Positions 54,001 through 64,000 of a DNA stretch of 64,000 nucleotides are shown here, piece after piece (the first letter of the stretch is position 1; each line of letters starts with the position of its first letter). The translations under genes were made by a program, and so were the position numbers. The notes beneath the pieces are model-generated. The model searched no databases, was not told the DNA's origin, and saw nothing but the letters and a program-made list of their open reading frames with translations. This DNA is from Schizochytrium sp. TIO01 (lineage: Eukaryota > Sar > Bigyra > Thraustochytrida > Thraustochytriidae), in assembly GCA_004764695.1 (NCBI GenBank), contig SMSO01000025.1, positions 605,102 through 669,101 of the forward strand. Reading direction: 5' to 3'.

Positions 54001-57000
54001 TGGCTTGAGCAGAAGATGAAGTCAATGCGATCCCTCCAGCGCTACTGGTCAAGGTGCCTGTCATGCCGATTGTACTGGCCCCGCTCACAGCACCAGCGTT
54101 CATCGTAACGCCATCAACAACGACGTTGCCACCAGAAGTGATTGACAAGTCTGCATTTGCAGCGCCAGTGTGAGTAATGGCTTGAGCAGAAGATGACGTC
54201 AATGCGATCCCTCCAGCGCTGCTAGTCAAGGTGCCTGTCATGCCGATGGTACTGGCACCGCTCACAGCACCTCCGTTCATTGTGACTCCATGAACAACCA
54301 CATCACCACCAGACGAAATAGTCAATGCACTGCTATCTGCATGCGAAATTGTGGATGCGCCTAACGCGCTGAACGCTAGGTTGCCACCAGATGTAATATC
54401 ACCACTTGTGGTCAGTGTTGAGACACTCAGAGCGCCCGTACTTGTGATCGCACCTCCATTCATTGTAACACTATTCACAATAACGTTGCCACCAGAAGTG
54501 ATTGACAAGTCTGCATTTGCAGCGCCAGTGTGAGTAATGGCTTGAGCTGAAGATGACGTCAATGCAATCCCTCCAGCGCTACTGGTCAAGGTGCCTGTCA
54601 TGCCGATTGTACTGGCACCGCTCACAGCACCTCCGTTCATTGTGACTCCATGAACAACCACATCACCACCAGACGAAATAGTCAATGCACTGCTATCTGC
54701 ATGCGAAATTGTAGATGCGCCTGAAGCGCTGAACGCTAGGTTTCCACCAGACGTAATATCACCACTTGTGGTCAGTGTTGAGACACTCAGAGCGCCCGTA
54801 CTTGTAATCGCACCTCCGTTCATTGTAACACTATTCACAATAACGTTGCCACCAGAAGTGATTGACAAGTCTGCATTTGCAGCGCCAGTGTGAGTAATGG
54901 CTTGAGCAGAAGATGAAGTCAATGCGATCCCTCCAGCGCTGCTGGTCAAGGTGCCTGTCATGCCGATTGTACTGGCCCCGCTCACAGCACCTGCGTTCAT
55001 CGTAACGCCATCGACAACGACGTTGCCACCAGAAGTGATTGACAAGTCTGCATTTGCAGCACCAGTGTGAGTAATGGCTTGAGCAGAAGATGAAGTCAAT
55101 GCAATCCCTCCAGCGCTGCTAGTCAAGGTGCCTGTCATGCCGATTGTACTGGCACCGCTCACAGCACCTCCGTTCATTGTGACTCCATGAACAACCACAT
55201 CACCACCAGACGAAATAGTCAATGCACTGCTATCTGCATGCGAAATTGTGGATGCGCCTGACGCGCTGAACGCTAGGTTGCCACCAGACGTAATATCACC
55301 ACTTGTGGTCAGTGTTGAGACACTCAGAGCGCCCGTACTTGTGATCGCACCTCCATTCATTGTAACACTATTCACAATAACGTTGCCACCAGAAGTGATT
55401 GACAAGTCTGCATTTGCAGCGCCAGTGTGAGTAATGGCTTGAGCTGAAGATGACGTCAATGCGATCCCTCCAGCGCTACTGGTCAAGGTGCCTGTCATGC
55501 CGATTGTACTGGCCCCGCTCACAGCACCTGCGTTCATCGTAACGCCATCGACAACGACGTTGCCACCAGAAGTGATTGACAAGTCTGCATTTGCAGCACC
55601 AGTGTGAGAGATACTTTGCGACAAACTAGAAGTAAGGAAGAGGCTTCCTGCCGTGCTAATATCGTCTGTTGCTGTAATGGTACCTGAAGTAGATATGGCA
55701 CCTGCATTGAAAGTGACTGTCTCAATAATCACATTTTGGGCATCCGCACTAATGACAACGTTTCCCGATGTAGACAAGATGCTAAGATCTGCTCCGGTGT
55801 TGCCAGTATGAGTAATGCTTTGTGCTGATGAAGAAGTCAGCAGAATACTGCCAGCTGAGTTGGTAAGATCACCGGCCATGGTGATGTCGTTCACATCAGT
55901 CATGTCTTGAGTTTGCAATGTAATGCCTTCAACAATGACTACACCACTGGTCGACGACATAGTCAGAGACGTGGCGCCACTGTGCGTAATGGCTACAGTA
56001 TCACCGGTCATAAGGATGCTCCCTGCAGTGCTAATATCGTCTGTTGCTGTAATGGTACCTGAAGTAGATATGGCACCTGCATTGAAAGTGACTGTCTCAA
56101 TAATCACATTTTGGGCATCCGCACTAATGACAACGTTTCCCGATGTAGACAAGATGCTAAGATCTGCTCCGGTGTTGCCAGTATGAGTAATGCTTTGTGC
56201 TGATGGAGAAGTTAGCAGAATACTGCCAGCTGAGTTGGTGAGATCACCGTCCATGGTGATGTCTGTGGCGGCGCTTATGGCACCTGCATTGAAAGTGACT
56301 GTCTCAACAATCACATTTTGGGCATCCGCACTAATGACAACGTTTCCTGAGGTAGACGAGATGGTATAGTCAGCTCCATCAGCGCCAACATGCGTGAATG
56401 TCTGAGCTAAAGTAGAGTAGACTTCAATGTTGCTATCCTTGAAACGTACGCCATCCACATCAACGTTGCCATTTGTAGACAAGATGTTAAGATCTGCTCC
56501 GGTGTTGCCAGTATGGGTAATGCTTTGTGCTGATGGAGAAGTTAGCAGAATACTGCCAGCTGAGTTGGTGAGATCACCGTCCATGGTGATGTCTGTGGCG
56601 GCGCTTATGGCACCTGCATTGAAAGTGACTGTCTCAACAATCACATTTTGGGCATTCGCACTAATGACAACGTTTCCTGAGGTAGACGAGATGGTATAGT
56701 CAGCTCCATCAGCGCCAACATGCGTGAATGTCTGAGCTAAAGTAGAGTAGACTTCAATGTTGCTATCCTTGAAACGTACGCCATCCACATCAACGTTGCC
56801 ATTTGTAGACAAGATGCTAAGATCTGCTCCGGTGTTGCCAGTATGGGTAATGCTTTGTGCTGATGGAGAAGTTAGCAGAATACTGCCAGCTGAGTTGGTG
56901 AGATCACCGTCCATGGTGATGTCTGTGGCGGCGCTTATGGCACCTGCATTGAAAGTGACTGTCTCAACAATCACATTTTGGGCATCCGCACTAATGACAA

Positions 57001-60000
57001 CGTTTCCTGAGGTAGACGAGATGGTATAGTCAGCTCCATCAGCGCCAACATGCGTGAATGTCTGAGCTAAAGTAGAGTAGACTTCAATGTTGCTATCCTT
57101 GAAACGTACGCCATCCACATCAACGTTGCCATTTGTAGACAAGATGCTAAGATCTGCTCCGGTGTTGCCAGTATGGGTAATGCTTTGTGCTGATGGAGAA
57201 GTTAGCAGAATACTGCCAGCTGAGTTGGTGAGATCACCGTCCATGGTGATGTCTGTGGCGGCGCTTATGGCACCTGCATTGAAAGTGACTGTCTCAACAA
57301 TCACATTTTGGGCATCCGCACTAATGACAACGTTTCCTGAGGTAGACGAGATGGTATAGTCAGCTCCATCAGCGCCAACATGCGTGAATGTCTGAGCTAA
57401 AGTAGAGTAGACTTCAATGTTGCTATCCTTGAAACGTACGCCATCCACATCAACGTTGCCATTTGTAGACAAGATGCTAAGATCTGCTCCGGTGTTGCCA
57501 GTATGGGTAATGCTTTGTGCTGATGGAGAAGTTAGCAGAATACTGCCAGCTGAGTTGGTAAGATCACCGGCCATGGTGATGTCGTTCACATCAGTCATGT
57601 CTTGAGTTTGCAATGTAATGCCTTCAACAATGACTACACCACTGGTCGACGACATAGTCAGAGACGTGGCGCCACTGTGCGTAATGGCTACAGTATCACC
57701 GGTCATAAGGATGCTCCCTGCAGTGCTAATATCGTCTGTTGCTGTAATGGTACCTGAAGTAGATATGGCACCTGCATTGAAAGTGACTGTCTCAATAATC
57801 ACATTTTGGGCATCCGCACTAATGACAACGTTTCCCGATGTAGACAAGATGCTAAGATCTGCTCCGGTGTTGCCAGTATGAGTAATGCTTTGTGCTGATG
57901 GAGAAGTTAGCAGAATACTGCCAGCTGAGTTGGTGAGATCACCGTCCATGGTGATGTCGTTCACATCAGTCATGTCTTGAGTTTGCAATGTAATGCCTTC
58001 AACAATGACTACACCACTGGTCGACGACATAGTCAGAGACGTGGCGCCACTGTGCGTAATGGCTACAGTATCACCGGTCATAAGGATGCTCCCTGCAGTA
58101 CTAATATCGTCTGTAGCTGTAATGGTACCTGAAGTAGATATGGCACCTGCATTGAAAGTGACTGTCTCAATAATCACATTTTGGGCATCCGCACTAATGA
58201 CAACGTTTCCCGATGTAGACAAGATGCTAAGATCTGCTCCGGTGTTGCCAGTATGAGTAATGCTTTGTGCTGATGGAGAAGTTAGCAGAATACTGCCAGC
58301 TGAGTTGGTGAGATCACCGTCCATGGTGATGTCTGTGGCGGCGCTTATGGCACCTGCATTGAAAGTGACTGTCTCAACAATCACATTTTGGGCATCCGCA
58401 CTAATGACAACGTTTCCTGAGGTAGACGAGATGGTATAGTCAGCTCCATCAGCGCCAACATGCGTGAATGTCTGAGCTAAAGTAGAGTAGACTTCAATGT
58501 TGCTATCCTTGAAACGTACGCCATCCACATCAACGTTGCCATTTGTAGACAAGATGCTAAGATCTGCTCCGGTGTTGCCAGTATGGGTAATGCTTTGTGC
58601 TGATGGAGAAGTTAGCAGAATACTGCCAGCTGAGTTGGTAAGATCACCGGCCATGGTGATGTCGTTCACATCAGTCATGTCTTGAGTTTGCAATGTAATG
58701 CCTTCAACAATGACTACACCACTGGTCGACGACATAGTCAGAGACGTGGCGCCACTGTGCGTAATGGCTACAGTATCACCGGTCATAAGGATGCTCCCTG
58801 CAGTGCTAATATCGTCTGTTGCTGTAATGGTACCTGAAGTAGATATGGCACCTGCATTGAAAGTGACTGTCTCAATAATCACATTTTGGGCATCCGCACT
58901 AATGACAACGTTTCCCGATGTAGACAAGATGCTAAGATCTGCTCCGGTGTTGCCAGTATGAGTAATGCTTTGTGCTGATGGAGAAGTTAGCAGAATACTG
59001 CCAGCTGAGTTGGTGAGATCACCGTCCATGGTGATGTCGTTCACATCAGTCATGTCTTGAGTTTGCAATGTAATGCCTTCAACAATGACTACACCACTGG
59101 TCGACGACATAGTCAGAGACGTGGCGCCACTGTGCGTAATGGCTACAGTATCACCGGTCATAAGGATGCTCCCTGCAGTACTAATATCGTCTGTAGCTGT
59201 AATGGTACCTGAAGTAGATATGGCACCTGCATTGAAAGTGACTGTCTCAATAATCACATTTTGGGCATCCGCACTAATGACAACGTTTCCCGATGTAGAC
59301 AAGATGCTAAGATCTGCTCCGGTGTTGCCAGTATGAGTAATGCTTTGTGCTGATGGAGAAGTTAGCAGAATACTGCCAGCTGAGTTGGTGAGATCACCGT
59401 CCATGGTGATGTCTGTGGCGGCGCTTATGGCACCTGCATTGAAAGTGACTGTCTCAACAATCACATTTTGGGCATCCGCACTAATGACAACGTTTCCTGA
59501 GGTAGACGAGATGGTATAGTCAGCTCCATCAGCGCCAACATGCGTGAATGTCTGAGCTAAAGTAGAGTAGACTTCAATGTTGCTATCCTTGAAACGTACG
59601 CCATCCACATCAACGTTGCCATTTGTAGACAAGATGTTAAGATCTGCTCCGGTGTTGCCAGTATGGGTAATGCTTTGTGCTGATGGAGAAGTTAGCAGAA
59701 TACTGCCAGCTGAGTTGGTGAGATCACCGTCCATGGTGATGTCTGTGGCGGCGCTTATGGCACCTGCATTGAAAGTGACTGTCTCAACAATCACATTTTG
59801 GGCATTCGCACTAATGACAACGTTTCCTGAGGTAGACGAGATGGTATAGTCAGCTCCATCAGCGCCAACATGCGTGAATGTCTGAGCTAAAGTAGAGTAG
59901 ACTTCAATGTTGCTATCCTTGAAACGTACGCCATCCACATCAACGTTGCCATTTGTAGACAAGATGCTAAGATCTGCTCCGGTGTTGCCAGTATGGGTAA

Positions 60001-63000
60001 TGCTTTGTGCTGATGGAGAAGTTAGCAGAATACTGCCAGCTGAGTTGGTGAGATCACCGTCCATGGTGATGTCTGTGGCGGCGCTTATGGCACCTGCATT
60101 GAAAGTGACTGTCTCAACAATCACATTTTGGGCATCCGCACTAATGACAACGTTTCCTGAGGTAGACGAGATGGTATAGTCAGCTCCATCAGCGCCAACA
60201 TGCGTGAATGTCTGAGCTAAAGTAGAGTAGACTTCAATGTTGCTATCCTTGAAACGTACGCCATCCACATCAACGTTGCCATTTGTAGACAAGATGCTAA
60301 GATCTGCTCCGGTGTTGCCAGTATGAGTAATGCTTTGGGTATTGGATGAAGAAAAGCTGATACTTCCTGTAGAGATGGTAAGGTCGCCGGTCATATCTAT
60401 TGTGGTAATATCAGACATAGCTTGATTATTAACAGTAACTCCATCAAGGATAAGGTCTCCCCCGGAGGTAATTGAAAATGCGCTATTGTCAGAATGATCG
60501 ATATTTTGGGTTCCTGATGCAGACATAAGAATATCTCCTGTTTGAATTGAGAGATCGCCAGTTCCATCAAGTGTAAAAAAAACTGTATCTGATGATTGAG
60601 GTGTTGCAGAATACACGGTGTCAGAAGCTTCATCTGTTGCAATGGTCCAAGTTGCTCCTGTTATGTATCCTGTTGAAGCTGAGAATTGTACATAAAGCCC
60701 ATCAGAAAGGAGCAGAGGAGCGCTATATGCAGAGCTGATAGAAACCCCACTTGTATACGATCCCGAGCCTTTTCTCCATTGAAAAGTGTCTCCTGCCGTT
60801 ACTTCAACATAGAAGATTTCACTAGTCGAATCAGTGTAGGTTCCACTAGAAGTAATTGTTTTGCCGGGGATGTGTGTTTCGCCTACTCCGGCTGTAATGA
60901 GATTAAATGCAGCATTGGCAGCTCGCGCTGCTTTAACATCAAAAACGGTATCTGCGAAAGATGTGCTTGTTGCAACTGCTGTTAATGCAGTAGAACTAGT
61001 ACTTTCTTGCTTTACTACTCCACCTCCAGTTTCAACAGTTAAGCCATCTTTAATATTGGCGCCTCCTGTGACATCAGCGCCTCCTGCAGCAACATATAGG
61101 CCTCCGGCAGTAATATCAATTCCTCCGGCATCGACAAGAATACCACCTTGCTGAACATAGATGCCGTTATCTTCTACAGTAAGCAAGTCTCCAAAGTATG
61201 ACTTCATTGAGACGCCCAGTCCACCCTGTATCATGACATCCGCAGATGTAGAGGAGGTTGCATCATTTGTACTAGTAGCAGTGATTGTACCACCAAAATA
61301 AGAATCTAGTGCCACACTGAGGCCGCCATTAGTGCGAAGTGAGCCTGAGCCTACGCTAGTTGATGTGGTAGTACCTTCTGCAACTATGTTTGTTCCAGCA
61401 TATATTGCTTTTGTGACAGCAAGTCCACCTGCATGCATCACAGACCCAGCTGTGGAACTTGTTGCGTCAGTCGTGTCTTCTGTGACAACAATTCCTCCTA
61501 CATATAGTTGCTTTGCGACTGCCATACCGCCAGCTGTTTGAAAAGAGCCGTATGTAGAACTTGTTGCATCAGTGGTTGCTCGCACAAACGTGTCACCGTT
61601 GCCAAATACAGTAAATACCCTGGTACTGCCTGACGCTTGTAAATCAAGTAAACTAAACGATCTTGCTCCAGTCTCTTGAGCACGAATAACAGTCACAATA
61701 TCTGTAAAGGGCGTACCAAGGGCTGCAACTTCCAAGACAGGTTCAAGAAGGTTTGTTGAAAATATGTCAGCCCCATCTTCGTCAACTATAAGCCCACCCT
61801 CGATGATTTCTGCACCACCATCAGCAACAATGAGACCTCCAGAGTAAATGTAGACCTGACCATCTCCACGTACGTCAAACACAGGTACATCATTTGCAAG
61901 TGCTTCGATAAACTTATAGTCACTGGCAGCAGCCTTGGCTGAGGTGAGTTTAAGGACCGACCCGACAAATGCAAGTCCTGTGTTCTCAATGGTAAAGGTC
62001 GACTGATAGTCATTTGTTACAACTTCGTAAGTCTTGGTATCGCAATTTGAACCACCATATCCAACAAAGCATGCACATGTTCCTGTTGACGCATCACACG
62101 AGCCTCGACCAGAACACTGCCGAAACTCTTTCAAATAGGTGTTTGTGTCGATGGCGAGGACACACGTTGGCGTTGTTCCACTGGAAATGCCGCTGGTGAT
62201 ACAAGTGAATTCGTCAACATCCGGATTACCTGCATGCCAGAAAAGGTTGTTAAAATTACCAGATTCCCATGCAGTAAAAGTGATTGTATACTCAGCACCG
62301 GAATTTGCATCTACAGAGCCCTGAGTGACAGTAACTGATCCAATTGAGGGATGCGCTTCGAGAGCTGTTTTCATGGAAGCTGCATCTAGAGCTGATGCAT
62401 CAGCATCAAATGTAATTGAGTCACCCATAAATCGCAGTTCAAATTCGCCTGCTAGCGTCCCTGACGATGCTCCTGTTGTTAAAGTTATAGTGTAGTCGCG
62501 TTGATACTCATCTACAATGGTAGCTGTTGCTGATGTATAGCTAGATCCTCCGTTGGTAATAGTAATTGATGCAATTGCTCCGTTCGAATCGACTACAGGA
62601 GTGGCGGTGGCACCTGATCCATCACCGGTGATTGTAATCACGGGATTGTTGTAAGCCTCTCCTCCTGTTGTTACAGCTATTGCCGTAATTACGCCGCTGG
62701 AAAGAGTTACCGCACCTAGCTCAGCATCAAATCCTGGTACAGTGTCTGGGTCATCACCCATTGGGCATACAGCGTATTCACAGTTAGGCCCAGTAAAGCC
62801 ACGATCACAGTTGCATACATAGTTCTTGCTACTCTCCCAGTTTGTATAAGCGGTTCCCACACCATCCTGATCACTATCTGATCCATACTCAAGGGCAATT
62901 TCTGCAATGCTTAAGCAACGTCCCTTACCGCTGCAATCATTATTACAGCGAACACGCTGACACGCATCTCCTGTGAATCCAGTGAAACAATCACATTCAC

Positions 63001-63600
63001 CCCGTTCTCGATCACATGTACCAGCGTTAGAACATTCAGCACTACCCACGTGTGCTGTCAAAGCGTCGTAAGGCTTTCCGCTCCACCTGGGGCCAGTGGG
63101 ACATGATCCTGTGTCAATGAGGTAAAAAAAAAAATCATAAATAAGATGGAACGTTAGGTTTTGGTGTTTACAGATGCAATTTTGCCCAGAATGACAATTC
63201 GTGGCATCCTTCAAAAAGGAGCGATTCTGCATTTATCTCTTTCGTGTGATTAGAAAACCTCCTTTCTCTTGATATATGGGCTAGTAGATTTCTTAAGCTA
63301 ACGCAACTTACGTAATGAACAGTCCGGGGCGCCGTCCCAGCCAGTAAAGCAGGTACACGTATCATCTGGGTTACAAGTACCCCGTTTATTACAGTTATTT
63401 GGACAATGGGCTTCTGCACTTCGAAGGCCCAGCACAATGATTATGAATAGGACAAGGTCCCTACATGTCCCGCGTTTCCTCGAAGGTTTGGAAGGCCTTA
63501 TTTTCAAGGGCTTTAAGGAGCTGAAATGCAAGGTTGAAGGATCCTTGATGAGACCCTGCCCTTGCCGATGTGGCTCCTTTGAGAAGGGTCCCGCTGCCAT
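47924..63600 (-). CDS. Giant secreted EGF/beta-repeat fibre protein (about 5,157 residues, two exons)
   Basis: Exon 1 is 63600-63312 and exon 2 is 63108-47924, joined by a 203-base intron. Exon 1 encodes a long basic N-region, a signal peptide core LVLFIIIVLGL (50-59), probable cleavage after AEA (64) and an EGF-like module. Splicing gives DCSLR-SCPTG across the joint. Two to three more EGF-like modules follow (about 110-215 and 428-451). Between them are GG-x-x-Y beta modules (about 232-296) and a segment with MKTALEAHPSIGSVTVT. Four ATSST-type 33-residue repeats (about 607-744) resemble bacteriophage and giant-virus fibre proteins. Residues about 1020-5000 are nested tandem repeats sharing SITHTG...ADLSI...GNVVVD, probably a beta-helix shaft. 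The end is a coiled coil (SEIQALRDECEKLRDWLNE). It is likely a wall, surface or adhesive fibre; no enzyme domain is visible. Confidence 0.85.
48400..55620 (-). repeat. Repeat array B1: 59-residue (alpha) and 61-residue (beta) units in nested order
   Basis: Two unit types alternate. Alpha (177 bases, 59 residues) runs from GVTMNAGAVSG to SGGNVVVD; beta (183 bases, 61 residues) runs from SVTMNGGAITS to SGGDVVVH. I count 17 beta units, spaced either 360 bases (one alpha between) or 537 bases (two alpha between). From the N-terminal side the order forms 897-base blocks (three in a row, 55250 to 52559), then 1257-base blocks (52022 to 49508), then plain 360-base units. Copies differ by only a few bases, mostly synonymous. 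Confidence 0.95.
55620..60340 (-). repeat. Repeat array B2: 110- and 125-residue units with 1,080-base duplication
   Basis: Units of 330 bases (GVRFKDSNIEVYS type) repeat at 56427, 56757, 57087 and 57417. Units of 375 bases (GITLQTQDMTDVND type) repeat at 57618 and 57993. A block of 375+375+330 = 1,080 bases occurs twice in tandem (57417-58497 and 58497-59577), essentially identical. Each unit is built from the same sub-repeat of about 55-65 residues as B1, so both arrays share an ancestor. Confidence 0.95.
61170..61580 (-). repeat. Four diverged 33-residue ATSST/GGL-type repeats
   Basis: Four units start TTDATSSTYG, TTDATSSTAG, TTTSTSVGSG and TNDATSSTSA. Each continues to a GG(M/L)(A/G/S)V stretch and a Y(V/A/F)G turn. 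The pattern is common in tail-fibre and structural proteins of bacteriophages and giant viruses. Here it lies between EGF modules and the shaft. Confidence 0.8.
63109..63311 (-). other. Intron of the giant gene (203 bases)
   Basis: Donor GTAAGT begins at 63311; acceptor ATTGACACAG ends at 63109 after an 11-T pyrimidine tract. Exon 1 ends one base into a codon and exon 2 supplies the other two, giving Arg and restoring a continuous EGF-type sequence. Without splicing exon 1 stops four codons later and exon 2 lacks a signal peptide. Confidence 0.85.
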
Positions 63601-64000
63601 CGCAGGGGGCTACAGGTAGTAGATGTAGATCTTTCACTCGTGTACTACCTTGCTTTTCGTCGCACCCTCAAAACTGGATTATAAGCTAAACCTCAAATAA
63701 GACAAGACTGCTACGACACACAAATCCGGGAGGGCCCGAGCGCGGCTACAGAGGTCTTGCACGCGCCTCGCAGTATCAAAGTTCTCAAGGCTCACAGTTC
63801 TCCCTTGTTGAGACCTTTAAAGAAATGCAAAGGCAGCTTAGATCGTTTCGCGCTAAAACAAAGGCTCTCAAAGTCAACTGGCCCTTTGGCCCAATCTATC
63901 CAAACACCACGGCGAGTGACAGTGACTTTGCCAGCCAATATCACCCGAGCACTGGTGGGGAAAGTACCTCCTTCGATACTTAATTGAGTTCACCTTCCTC
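63601..64000. other. Upstream region of the giant gene to window edge
   Basis: About 400 bases; the frames present start with TTG or are short. Probably holds the giant gene's promoter and 5' UTR. No clear TATA element seen. Confidence 0.4.

Noticed and set aside
48786-55430. Many near-identical 60-codon plus-strand frames at regular spacing
   Set aside because: They are reverse-strand images of the beta repeat unit of the giant minus-strand gene.
48400-60340. CRISPR-like or satellite repeat array
   Set aside because: No repeat/spacer pattern; periods are multiples of three and one frame stays open throughout, so the repeats are coding.
63757-63987. 76-codon plus-strand frame at the right edge
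   Set aside because: TTG start, highly basic chance composition, in the giant gene's upstream region.

Overview
This window looks like nuclear DNA of a flagellated unicellular eukaryote with few introns. The evidence is spliceosomal (CWF19-like), cytosolic ribosomal (uS2/RPSA), kinesin and motile-cilium genes, intergenic gaps of 0.2-2 kb, and mostly uninterrupted reading frames. One intron is well supported, a 203-base GTAAGT...CACAG intron in the giant gene at the right end. Gene density and the EGF-plus-repeat surface protein would fit a stramenopile such as a labyrinthulomycete, but that placement is an inference. I saw no prokaryotic operon, CRISPR array, rRNA or tRNA gene.

Left part (1-12.1 kb): the 5' portion of a large minus-strand gene with two N-terminal membrane segments runs off the left edge. 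A 2 kb spacer follows, then RPSA with strongly C-ending codons, a CWF19-like splicing or lariat-turnover protein, a four-pass membrane protein with a Cys-rich loop, and a small basic protein with CDK-type sites and a KEN box.

Middle (12.5-32 kb): three motile-cilium genes lie within 16 kb: DNAAF4 (dynein-arm assembly), a CFAP70-like TPR protein and a KIF6-like kinesin-9. Among them sits a 1,994-residue fusion of a FEN/XPG-type PIN nuclease domain with a DEAH-box helicase. A hotdog thioesterase and a coiled-coil/SPRY-like protein follow.

Right-middle (32.7-46.2 kb): a kinesin-3-type motor with a very long coiled coil split by one frameshift, a PUS3-type pseudouridine synthase, a small helical protein, a Tma17-like protein and an 824-residue disordered protein with three 14-3-3-type motifs.

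Right end (47.9-63.6 kb): one minus-strand gene for a secreted protein of about 5,157 residues. It has a signal peptide, EGF-like modules, modules resembling bacteriophage or giant-virus fibre proteins, about 4,000 residues of nested near-identical repeats, and a short C-terminal coiled coil. It is the most unusual object here. Second is the PIN-DEAH fusion.

How the genes relate: the ciliary genes would serve axoneme assembly and beating, RPSA, CWF19-like and PUS3 serve RNA and translation, and the giant protein would act outside the cell or in the wall.
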